A stretch of 6,826 bases of DNA. Origin: Victivallales bacterium (GTDB taxonomy: Bacteria; Verrucomicrobiota; Lentisphaeria; Oligosphaerales; Oligosphaeraceae). Location: positions 1 through 6,826 of the forward strand of contig JAFYIW010000247.1 in assembly GCA_017538465.1 (NCBI GenBank), written 5' to 3'. Below are positions 1 to 5,914 of the stretch, in pieces. Positions within the stretch are counted from its first letter, which is position 1, and the number at the start of each line of letters is the position of its first letter. The notes beneath the pieces were generated by a model. That model worked only from the letters and a program-made list of their open reading frames with translations, had not been told where the DNA came from and ran no database searches. Made by a program: the position numbers and the translations under genes.

Positions 1-334
1 CGACCTCCTCGTCCTGCGGGGTGATGCCGTCCTGACAATTCACCACCCAGATCAAGGCGACGGCATCCTGGAGGACTTCGGTGACCTGTTCGCGGATCAT
101 CCCGTCAAAGAGGTCCACATGCTTCTCGCCATTGAGCGTGCCCAATCCTCCTGTGTCCACCAGCAGGAAATGCCTGCGGCGGAATTCGGCTGGTGCCGCC
201 ACGCAGTCCCGCGTGACGCCGCTTTGCTCGTGGACGATGGAGACGCGTCGTCGCAGAATGGCATTGAAGAGTGCGGACTTGCCGACGTTGGGGCGACCGA
301 CAATCGCAATGACTGGTAAGTTAGAGGCTTGCAT
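1..334 (-). CDS. der: Ribosome-assembly GTPase Der (EngA), N-terminal part, cut by left edge
   Basis: Der is an essential GTPase with two tandem G domains that helps mature the 50S ribosomal subunit in the cytoplasm. The 111 codons present cover most of the first G domain. The G1 P-loop GRPNVGKS lies at residues 13-20 and is followed by ALFNAIL. The G2 threonine is T41 in GVTRD. The G3 motif is DTGG at 60-63, which is typical of Der; Era usually has DTPG there. A hydrophobic strand LIWVVN (94-99) and DGITPQDEE follow, as expected before the NKxD motif, which lies outside the window. The ATG at 334 places the P-loop about 12 residues from the N-terminus, as usual. No Shine-Dalgarno sequence is seen; the leader is pyrimidine-rich. 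The gene starts 21 bases after the gltX stop and is probably cotranscribed with it. The second G domain and KH-like domain cannot be seen, so the choice of Der over other P-loop GTPases rests on domain 1. Confidence 0.92.
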   Translation of the reverse strand, partial: MQASNLPVIAIVGRPNVGKSALFNAILRRRVSIVHEQSGVTRDCVAAPAEFRRRHFLLVDTGGLGTLNGEKHVDLFDGMIREQVTEVLQDAVALIWVVNCQDGITPQDEEV

Positions 335-355
335 AAGTCAAAGAAGGGGAAGTTG

Positions 356-1939
356 TTATCCCTCTGCTCCCATTTTCTCAAGGCGTTTGACGGTCCGTTC
401 CCGTCCGATGAGTTCGAGGGTCTCGAAGATTCCGGCCCCGATGTTGGTTCCAGTCACGGCCGCTCGCAAGGGCTGATTGAGTTTGCCATGCAGGATGCCA
501 GCCTGCTCGGCGACTTGCTCAACGGTCTGTTCAATGGCGGCGGCATTCCATTCTGGCAAGGCGATGAAGCGTTCGGGGAGCAAGGCCAACGCTGCCTTTG
601 CGGCGGGATTCTTGCCCAGGAGTTTCTCGCAGACTGTCGCATCCCAGGTGGGATATTCCGTGAAGAAGTATTCCCATTGAGCCACATCCACCAGCCGCTT
701 TACACGGCTCTGCATGAAAAGAGCGACCTGCTCGAAGAGTGGAGAGGTGACCTGATCTGCCCAGGAGAGGGTGGCGAGTTGCGATTTCGCCAATGCCTGG
801 AATTGCTCGGCGGGCAGTTCGGCGATGTATTGTCCGTTGAGGTTCGTGAGTTTCTGGATGTCCATTTGGGATGGACCGCGCAGACAACGTTCCAGCGTGA
901 ACGCCTCGATGAGCTCGGAGCGGGACATCTTCTCGCGGTCATCGCCAGGCGACCAGCCCAGAAGACTGAGGTAATTGAAAAGTGCGTCTGCCAGGAAGCC
1001 CTTGTCCCGGAAATCCCCCACGAAGGCGTCGCCGTCACGTTTGCTGTAGGGTTTGCCTTGGGCGTTGATGATCATCGGCAGGTGCGCGTATTGCGGCACC
1101 GGGGCGCCGAGCGCGTGGAACAGGAAAAGATGCTTGAAGGTATTCTCGACATGGTCGTCCCCGCGGATGATGTGAGTGACTCCCTGAGTGATGTCGTCAA
1201 TGACATTGGCCAGATGGAAGACGGGCGAGCCGTCGCTGCGCACGATGACGAAGTCCTTGAGGGCATCCAATGGCTTGGTCATGCGTCCCTTGACCAGGTC
1301 GGTGTAGGAGATGGTGCGGCGCAGATAGGTGATTTTCCGTGCGTCAGGCAGTTCGAAGACGGCGCCATTTTTGAGCACTTCGTCCAAATGCTCGTTCAGG
1401 TCGAAAACTGGTTTGCCTTCGGCATCAAAGGCCTTGAGGTCCTTGAAGCCGGCGAGAGTGGCACCGCCTGGGGCAGGGCGTCCCTTGGGAGAGACCGTTG
1501 CGAAATCCACGCCCTTGCGGCTGATTTTCAGGGGAGCGGACTCATGAAGGGCGAGTTCCTGGATGCCTGCTTCCTCAATGCCGTCCATGCCAGTGGTGTC
1601 GTATGGGAATTGGAAAAGCAATGCAGGAGTGTCGCCCCCCTTTTTGTCTTCGTAGGCGAAGCCTTTGGCAAGCATCTCCCGGGCGGCCGCGATATGCTTC
1701 TGCGCCTGGGTGGTCTGGTAGAAAATCGGCTCGTCATAGTCGAGCCCAAGCCATTCCATGACCTCCAGGAGCGCGGCGATGGCCTGAGGGGTGGAGCGTT
1801 CCAGGTCGGTGTCCTCCACGCGTAGCAGGAAAGTTCCGCCGACATGACGGGCATACAGCCAGTTGAAGATGGCGGCACGGATGTTACCAATGTGAACCTG
1901 TCCAGTCGGGGAAGGTGCGAAACGAACGCGGATAGACAT
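356..1939 (-). CDS. gltX: Glutamyl-tRNA synthetase (glutamate--tRNA ligase), with an unusual insertion
   Basis: This cytoplasmic class I synthetase joins glutamate to tRNA-Glu using ATP. The 527 residues start RVRFAPSPTG, with the HIGH-type signature HIGN at 16-19 and the conserved LLRVEDTDLERS at 38-49. VIVRSDGSPVFHLANVIDD (231-249), THIIRGDDH (255-263) and the KMSKS-type loop KPYSKRDGD (296-304) complete the catalytic core. A helical anticodon-binding domain follows, ending in the typical LRAAVTGTNIGAGIFETLEL. The protein is about 40-60 residues longer than common bacterial GluRS. The extra length lies between GFAY (93-96) and residue 205, where many homologues carry Zn-binding cysteines; none occurs there. 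An in-frame ATG at 2002 would add 21 residues encoded partly by a heptamer repeat. MSIRVRFAPSPTG is the natural N-terminus, so I chose 1939. No Shine-Dalgarno sequence precedes it. Because glnS is also present, this enzyme is probably specific for tRNA-Glu; that is inference. Confidence 0.95.
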   Translation of the reverse strand: MSIRVRFAPSPTGQVHIGNIRAAIFNWLYARHVGGTFLLRVEDTDLERSTPQAIAALLEVMEWLGLDYDEPIFYQTTQAQKHIAAAREMLAKGFAYEDKKGGDTPALLFQFPYDTTGMDGIEEAGIQELALHESAPLKISRKGVDFATVSPKGRPAPGGATLAGFKDLKAFDAEGKPVFDLNEHLDEVLKNGAVFELPDARKITYLRRTISYTDLVKGRMTKPLDALKDFVIVRSDGSPVFHLANVIDDITQGVTHIIRGDDHVENTFKHLFLFHALGAPVPQYAHLPMIINAQGKPYSKRDGDAFVGDFRDKGFLADALFNYLSLLGWSPGDDREKMSRSELIEAFTLERCLRGPSQMDIQKLTNLNGQYIAELPAEQFQALAKSQLATLSWADQVTSPLFEQVALFMQSRVKRLVDVAQWEYFFTEYPTWDATVCEKLLGKNPAAKAALALLPERFIALPEWNAAAIEQTVEQVAEQAGILHGKLNQPLRAAVTGTNIGAGIFETLELIGRERTVKRLEKMGAEG

Positions 1940-1945
1940 AACCAA

Positions 1946-1980
1946 ATGAGGGATGAGGAATGAGGGATGAGGAATGAGGA
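1946..1980. repeat. Five tandem heptamers ATGAGGR in the gltX leader
   Basis: On the plus strand five consecutive 7-base units occur: ATGAGGG, ATGAGGA, ATGAGGG, ATGAGGA, ATGAGGA. On the gltX coding strand they read as YCCTCAT units ending six bases (TTGGTT) before the start codon. They fill the place of a Shine-Dalgarno sequence with a C/T-rich tract. Short tandem heptamers between genes are known in several bacterial groups, such as the STRR sequences of cyanobacteria. Whether this one belongs to a genome-wide family cannot be told from a single site. Confidence 0.9.
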
Positions 1981-1991
1981 CCGCAGGGAGG

Positions 1992-2008
1992 GGCGGAGGC
2001 ATGCCGCC
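1992..2008 (-). other. Small GC-rich stem-loop after potD
   Basis: GGCGG and CCGCC form a perfect five-base-pair stem around a seven-base loop, starting nine bases after the potD stop codon. No T-run follows on the transcribed strand, so it is not a standard intrinsic terminator. It may slow decay or termination between potD and gltX, or be chance. Confidence 0.3.
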
Positions 2009-2017
2009 AATTACGTC

Positions 2018-3109
2018 TTATTTCGAGGCGTCACCGGCCCTGATCTTCTGCCAGTAGTCGAGGTGGCGCTCCTCCTGCTCGGGAGAGAGTTCGGGCATGA
2101 ACTCCGAACGGCTCAGAATCGATTCGTCCAGGAAGATCGCGTCATTGGCGAGAACTTCGTCATCCAGCAGCGGAATTGCGTCGCGGTTGGGGCAGTAGGC
2201 GCACACGTCGGTGATGTTTTGGGCGGCGTTTTCCGGATCGTGGAGGAAGTTGATGAAGGCGTAAGCCAGTTCAGGCTCTTTCGCGTCAGGGGAGATGACG
2301 AGCATGTCGCAGCTCATCATGCAGCCTTCGGGCGGCATGGCCAGGGCCAGCTCTTCATTTTCCTCGACAATCTGGCTTAGGTCGCTGAAGTAGCCCATCA
2401 CCACCAGGAACTCGCCGGTGGCCAGCCCGTTTTTGTATTGCTCGTTGTCAAACTTGATGATGTTCTTGCGCCATTTCAAAGCCAGTTTGACCACCTCGTC
2501 CATCTTCGCGTCTCCGTTGACAGGGTCGTCAAGTTCTGCGGCGGTGTAGCCGAGATGCTTGGCGGCGGCGCCGATGATTTCGGAGTGGTCATCCAGTAAG
2601 GTCATGCGGTTTTTCAGGTCAGTTCGGCTGAAGATGTCCCAGCTGGGCTCAAAATTCTTGACCTCCTGTTTGTTGTAGCCAATTCCAGTGTAGGAGACAA
2701 AATAAGGCACTGCATAGTCCAGAATGAAACTGTCCAGTTTTTCCGTGACCGTTTCGTCCAGGTGAGACAGGTTGGGCAGTTTGCTTTTGTCCAATTTGAC
2801 GACAAGGTTGGTGGCAACCATCTTATTGATGAGGTAATGGCTCGGACAGAGCACATCGTATCCAGTGCCGCCCGCCTGAAGCTTGGCTAACATGGTTTCA
2901 TTGGAGTCGAAGATGTCCTGCTGCACTCGGCAATTATATTGTTTCTCGAATTTGTGAATCACCTCTGGAGAGATATAATCGCACCAGATATAGACATGAA
3001 GGACTTTCTTCCGTGCGCCATTGCCGCCATCGGCATGGTTTCGGTTGCAGCCAACCATGGTGAACGCGCACAGCGCGAAAATCACAGCCAACCAGCATTT
3101 CTTTGCCAT
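2018..3109 (-). CDS. potD: PotD-type spermidine/putrescine-binding lipoprotein of an ABC importer
   Basis: This is an extracytoplasmic solute-binding protein for polyamine uptake, 363 residues, close to the E. coli PotD length. The N-terminus has MAKK, a hydrophobic segment (6-19) and a lipobox MVGC with the lipidated cysteine at 21. A PotD core follows: LHVYIWCDYISPEVI (37-51), DSNETMLAKL (68-77), GYDVLCPSHY (83-92) and KLDKSKLPNLSHLD (105-118). Near the C-terminus are INFLHDPENA (286-295) and DYWQKIRAG. Aligned from memory to E. coli PotD, the pocket acids E36, D168, E171 and D257 correspond to D44, D174, E177 and D268, and W34 and Y37 to W42 and Y45. W229 becomes Y240 and W255 becomes S266. 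A polyamine or similar cationic ligand is therefore likely, with shifted preference possible. The mature protein has seven cysteines besides C21, including CMMSC (263-267) and CAYC (303-306). No permease or ATPase gene is adjacent. An AGGA at 3124-3121, eleven bases upstream, is a poorly spaced ribosome binding site. Confidence 0.9.
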   Translation of the reverse strand: MAKKCWLAVIFALCAFTMVGCNRNHADGGNGARKKVLHVYIWCDYISPEVIHKFEKQYNCRVQQDIFDSNETMLAKLQAGGTGYDVLCPSHYLINKMVATNLVVKLDKSKLPNLSHLDETVTEKLDSFILDYAVPYFVSYTGIGYNKQEVKNFEPSWDIFSRTDLKNRMTLLDDHSEIIGAAAKHLGYTAAELDDPVNGDAKMDEVVKLALKWRKNIIKFDNEQYKNGLATGEFLVVMGYFSDLSQIVEENEELALAMPPEGCMMSCDMLVISPDAKEPELAYAFINFLHDPENAAQNITDVCAYCPNRDAIPLLDDEVLANDAIFLDESILSRSEFMPELSPEQEERHLDYWQKIRAGDASK

Positions 3110-3222
3110 TTTTCGTGTTTTCCTATTGGGTTGTGGATTGGGGGGGAATCCGGATTGCTCCGAGGTGAAAAATCAGGATGGTGCGATGGCTGTACGGCGA
3201 ATGCCGCACATTTCCCATTGAA

Positions 3223-3972
3223 TTAAAGTCCGCCGGAGATTTCGAGGACGGTTCCGGTAATGTAGGAGACCGAGCGGCTGGCCAGGTAGAGCGTGGCGTC
3301 TGCGACCTCCTCCGGGGTGCCGAAGCGCCGCATGGGAACCAGTTTGACGTATTCCTGCTTCTGCTCCGGTGGCAGATTGCCGATGAAGTCTGTGTCGATG
3401 AAACCAGGGGAAATGCAGTTGACGGTGATGCCGCGTCGGGCGACCTCTTTGGCCAGGCTTTTGCAGAATCCTACCAGCCCTGCCTTCGAGGAAGCGTAGT
3501 TGGCCTGACCAAGCCAGCCGATACGTCCCATGGGGGAAGTCAACAGCACAATGCGTCCATAGCGGCGGGCAAGCATGCGCAGAACGCTTTGCTTTGAGAC
3601 ATGGAATGCGCCGCCGAGATTCACGTCCAGCACGCGTTGCCAGGATTCCTTGGGCAACATGGCGACCACGCCATCCTGACGGATGCCGGCGCAATTCACA
3701 GTGACATCAAGGCGGTCATGTTGTTGGTCGAAGCGCTGGAAGAATTCTTCCACCTGCGCGGTGTCAGCGACATCAAAGGCGTCGGTTTCCAGGCGACCTC
3801 GCTGGTCATCGGGAAGGGTGTCCACAAACTTCTGGGCGGCAGTGGCGTTTCCGGCGTAGGTCGCTACCACGGTTGCGCCGGCTTTCAAAAGCGCCTTGGT
3901 GACTGCCGCCCCAATGCCGCGGGTGCCGCCAGTCACCAAAGCAACTTGCTCTCGGAAGTCGTAGATGTTCAT
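3223..3972 (-). CDS. fabG: FabG-type 3-oxoacyl-ACP reductase (short-chain dehydrogenase/reductase)
   Basis: Classical SDR of 249 residues, the usual FabG size. The NAD(P)-binding motif TGGTRGIG is at 14-21, D67 lies in the DAFDVAD segment, and NCAG (93-96) replaces the usual NNAG. The catalytic tetrad is N118, S146, Y159 and K163, with the S-to-Y spacing of 13 seen in E. coli FabG. The SPG motif (188-190), RFGTPEEVADATLYLAS and the end ITGTVLEISGGL are typical of FabG. The expected reaction is NADPH-dependent reduction of 3-oxoacyl-ACP in fatty acid elongation in the cytoplasm. The active-site serine lies in LLTSPMGRIG rather than the common ISS context, so this may be a paralogue serving another acyl or polyketide-like pathway. 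It starts 53 bases after the glnS stop and ends 113 bases before potD. No acpP, fabD or fabF is adjacent, so the substrate is inferred from family alone. Confidence 0.88.
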   Translation of the reverse strand: MNIYDFREQVALVTGGTRGIGAAVTKALLKAGATVVATYAGNATAAQKFVDTLPDDQRGRLETDAFDVADTAQVEEFFQRFDQQHDRLDVTVNCAGIRQDGVVAMLPKESWQRVLDVNLGGAFHVSKQSVLRMLARRYGRIVLLTSPMGRIGWLGQANYASSKAGLVGFCKSLAKEVARRGITVNCISPGFIDTDFIGNLPPEQKQEYVKLVPMRRFGTPEEVADATLYLASRSVSYITGTVLEISGGL

Positions 3973-4000
3973 GATTCCAATCAGGGCAATGATATCCCGA

Positions 4001-4016
4001 TTTCTTGCGGAAGAAA
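4001..4016. other. Six-base-pair AT-rich stem-loop between glnS and fabG
   Basis: TTTCTT and AAGAAA flank a four-base GC-rich loop, ten bases after the glnS stop codon. The stem is perfect but AT-rich and has no T-run after it. It could be a weak processing site; chance is equally likely. Confidence 0.2.
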
Positions 4017-4025
4017 GAAGAAGCG

Positions 4026-5741
4026 TTATTTCCCTGCTTCCTTCTGGACGATTTTGGCCCAGGAGTCCTTCAGGCCCACAATCTTGTTGAAGACGGGCTT
4101 GGCCTCGCTGTGGTCGTAGCGGTCCGCCACAAAGTAGCCCTGGCGTTCGAATTGCACACGGCTTTCCGGAGCAAGTTTGGCCAGGCCCGCCTCGATTTTG
4201 ACATCCTCCAGGACGCGCAGCGAGTCGGGATTCAGATTCTCGGTGAAGTCATGTCCCTCTGGAACCACATCGGGCTCGGGAACCTGGAAGAGCCGGTCGT
4301 ATTCGCGCACGGTCGCGGTGGCGGCGTGGCTGGCCTCGACCCAATGGATGGTACCTTTGACCTTACGCCCGTCCGGGGCATTGCCACCGCGGGTCTCTGG
4401 GTCGTAGGTGCAGCGTAGTTCAACGATGTTGCCTGCATCGTCTTTGACAACCTCATCACACTTGATGAAGTATCCCCAGCGCAGACGGACTTCCTTGCCG
4501 ACCGTCAGGCGGAAGTACTTGGGCGGGGGGATTTCCTTGAAATCATCCTGCTCAATATAGATTTCCCGTCCAAAGGGGATTTGGCGAGTGCCGGCCTCGG
4601 GCTTTTCGGGGTTGTTGACGGCATCCAACCATTCAATCTGCCCTTCGGGATAGTTGGTGATGACGACTTTGAGTGGGTGAAGCACCGCCATGTAACGAGA
4701 GGCCTCATGGTTGAGCTCTTCACGCAGGGTGTTCTCCAGAATACCAACATCGGTTACGCCATTGAATTTGGTGATGCCCACCGAGGCGACAAAATTGCGG
4801 ATGGAGCCGGGCGTGTAGCCACGGCGGCGGAGCCCACGCACGGTGGGCATGCGGGGGTCGTCCCAGCCAGAGACGAATTTCTCCTGCACGAGCCGGAGGA
4901 GCTTGCGTTTGCTCATCACGGTGTAGGTCAAATTCAGACGGCTGAACTCGATCTGCCGGGGCTTGCGTGGAATCGGCAACGGCTCCAGGAACCAATTGTA
5001 GAGCGGACGGTGGATTTCAAACTCCAGGGTGCAAAGCGAGTGAGTGACGCCCTCCAGCGAGTCCTCCAGGCCATGTGCCCAATCGTACATCGGGTAGATG
5101 CACCACTGGTTTCCAGTACGTTGATGTGCCTCATGGAGAATGCGATACATCACGGGGTCGCGGAAGTTGATATTCGGATTCGCCATGTCGATTTTGGCTC
5201 TCAAAGTTTTGGAGCCATTTGGAAATTCGCCATTTTTCATCCGCTCGAAGAGGTCGAGGTTTTCCTCTACGGAACGGTTGCGCCAAGGGGATTCCTTGCC
5301 CGGCTCGAAAGGGGTTCCGCGGGTGGCCCGGATTTCCTCCGCGCTCTGGTCGTCCACGTAGGCCAGTCCTTTTTTGATCAAGATGATGGCGAATTCGTAC
5401 ATTTTCGGGAAGTAGTCCGAGGCGAACTTCACCTCGCCATCCCACTCGTATCCCAGCCATGCGATATCCTCCTGGATGGAGTCGTAGTATTCGCGGTCTT
5501 CCTTGCCAGGATTCGTGTCATCCATGCGGAGGTTGCATTTTCCGCCAAATTCTTTGGCAATGCCGAAATCCAGGCAAATGGCCTTTGCGTGGCCGATATG
5601 CAAGTAGCCGTTGGGTTCGGGCGGGAAACGTGTCCGAATGTCGTCGGGAGTGTATTTCCCCGAGGCAAGGTCTTCACGCACGATATCCCGAATGAAGTCG
5701 GTCGGCGCGGAGGTCATGGATTTTTCTTCAAGTTCTGACAT
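4026..5741 (-). CDS. glnS: Glutaminyl-tRNA synthetase (glutamine--tRNA ligase)
   Basis: This class I synthetase charges tRNA-Gln directly with glutamine in the cytoplasm. At 571 residues it is slightly longer than the E. coli enzyme (554). It shows FPPEPNGYLHIGHAKAICLD (39-58) with HIGH at 48-51, LRMDDTNPGKED (71-82), and WCIYPMYDWAHGLEDSLEG (213-231). THSLCTLEFE (233-242) and the KMSKS loop VMSKRKL (275-281) follow, with DDPRMPTVRGLRRRGYTPGS after it. The C-terminal two-barrel anticodon domain carries GKEVRLRWGYFIKC (415-428), DGRKVKGTIHWVEA (457-470) and YDRLF. PEPNG rather than a GluRS-like PSPTG, together with this barrel domain, separates GlnRS from GluRS. No YqeY extension is present. 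The start at 5741 resembles the E. coli N-terminus and follows a weak GGGA; ATG at 5717 is an alternative. It sits downstream of a candidate promoter and heads the run toward der. Confidence 0.97.
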   Translation of the reverse strand: MSELEEKSMTSAPTDFIRDIVREDLASGKYTPDDIRTRFPPEPNGYLHIGHAKAICLDFGIAKEFGGKCNLRMDDTNPGKEDREYYDSIQEDIAWLGYEWDGEVKFASDYFPKMYEFAIILIKKGLAYVDDQSAEEIRATRGTPFEPGKESPWRNRSVEENLDLFERMKNGEFPNGSKTLRAKIDMANPNINFRDPVMYRILHEAHQRTGNQWCIYPMYDWAHGLEDSLEGVTHSLCTLEFEIHRPLYNWFLEPLPIPRKPRQIEFSRLNLTYTVMSKRKLLRLVQEKFVSGWDDPRMPTVRGLRRRGYTPGSIRNFVASVGITKFNGVTDVGILENTLREELNHEASRYMAVLHPLKVVITNYPEGQIEWLDAVNNPEKPEAGTRQIPFGREIYIEQDDFKEIPPPKYFRLTVGKEVRLRWGYFIKCDEVVKDDAGNIVELRCTYDPETRGGNAPDGRKVKGTIHWVEASHAATATVREYDRLFQVPEPDVVPEGHDFTENLNPDSLRVLEDVKIEAGLAKLAPESRVQFERQGYFVADRYDHSEAKPVFNKIVGLKDSWAKIVQKEAGK

Positions 5742-5779
5742 AGTTGTCCCATTGTATTTATGGTGGAAGTTGGGTAAAC

Positions 5780-5809
5780 ATTATAATGTATTGCATAGAA
5801 TGGAATTTG
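5780..5809 (-). promoter_or_regulatory. Candidate sigma-70-type promoter for glnS
   Basis: A perfect TATAAT -10 box reads on the minus strand at 5785-5780, in the AT-rich gap before glnS. About 18 bases upstream, CAAATT (5809-5804) is a poor -35 element. A start site near 5773 would leave a leader of about 30 bases before the glnS ATG. The -10 box lies within the palindrome CATTATAATG, so the same hexamer also reads on the plus strand, where no gene follows. Confidence 0.45.
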
Positions 5810-5859
5810 TAGGGACTTTGAAGGGAAAAGTGGACGATTGCCTTCGTGCTTCCTGTCGC

Positions 5860-5904
5860 ATCCGCGTGGCGGCTTTGGGAAACGTCCTTGACCGCCATGC
5901 GGAT
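5860..5904 (-). terminator. Inverted repeat after the beta-helix gene, possible terminator
   Basis: Arms 5860-5872 and 5892-5904 are complementary at 12 of 13 positions. The remaining pair, 5866 with 5898, is an A-C mismatch in minus-strand RNA and a G-U wobble in plus-strand RNA. The loop is 19 bases and contains a smaller GGA/TCC hairpin. It begins 11 bases past the stop codon of the gene ending at 5915 and lies before the glnS promoter, a natural terminator position. No T-run follows the stem on the minus strand, so termination is inferred from position and stem strength only. Confidence 0.45.
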
Positions 5905-5914
5905 TGGGAGGGAG

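Noticed and set aside
329..1825. A 498-codon open frame on the plus strand, opposite gltX.
   Set aside because: It is fully antisense to a clear gltX. Its translation shows no recognisable motifs and reads like the mirror of a GC-biased codon pattern; long antisense open frames are expected from such bias.
1940..2002. An upstream in-frame ATG giving a 548-residue GluRS.
   Set aside because: The extra 21 residues are largely translated heptamer repeat, and the family N-terminus begins at MSIRVRFAPSPTG.
3140..3146. A run of seven G on the plus strand (seven C in the potD leader), as a possible phase-variable tract.
   Set aside because: It is a single short homopolymer in a non-coding gap, not close enough to the start or a promoter element to suggest switching.
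3151..3209. Small hairpins between fabG and potD: CGGA-GCAA-TCCG (3162-3151) and GTGCG/CGCAC (3181-3209).
   Set aside because: Stems of four and five base pairs without a T-run are common by chance in GC-rich DNA, and no convincing promoter or terminator is formed.
4581..5738. A 385-codon open frame on the plus strand, opposite glnS.
   Set aside because: It is antisense to an unmistakable GlnRS, has no motifs of its own, and has no promoter or ribosome binding site of note.
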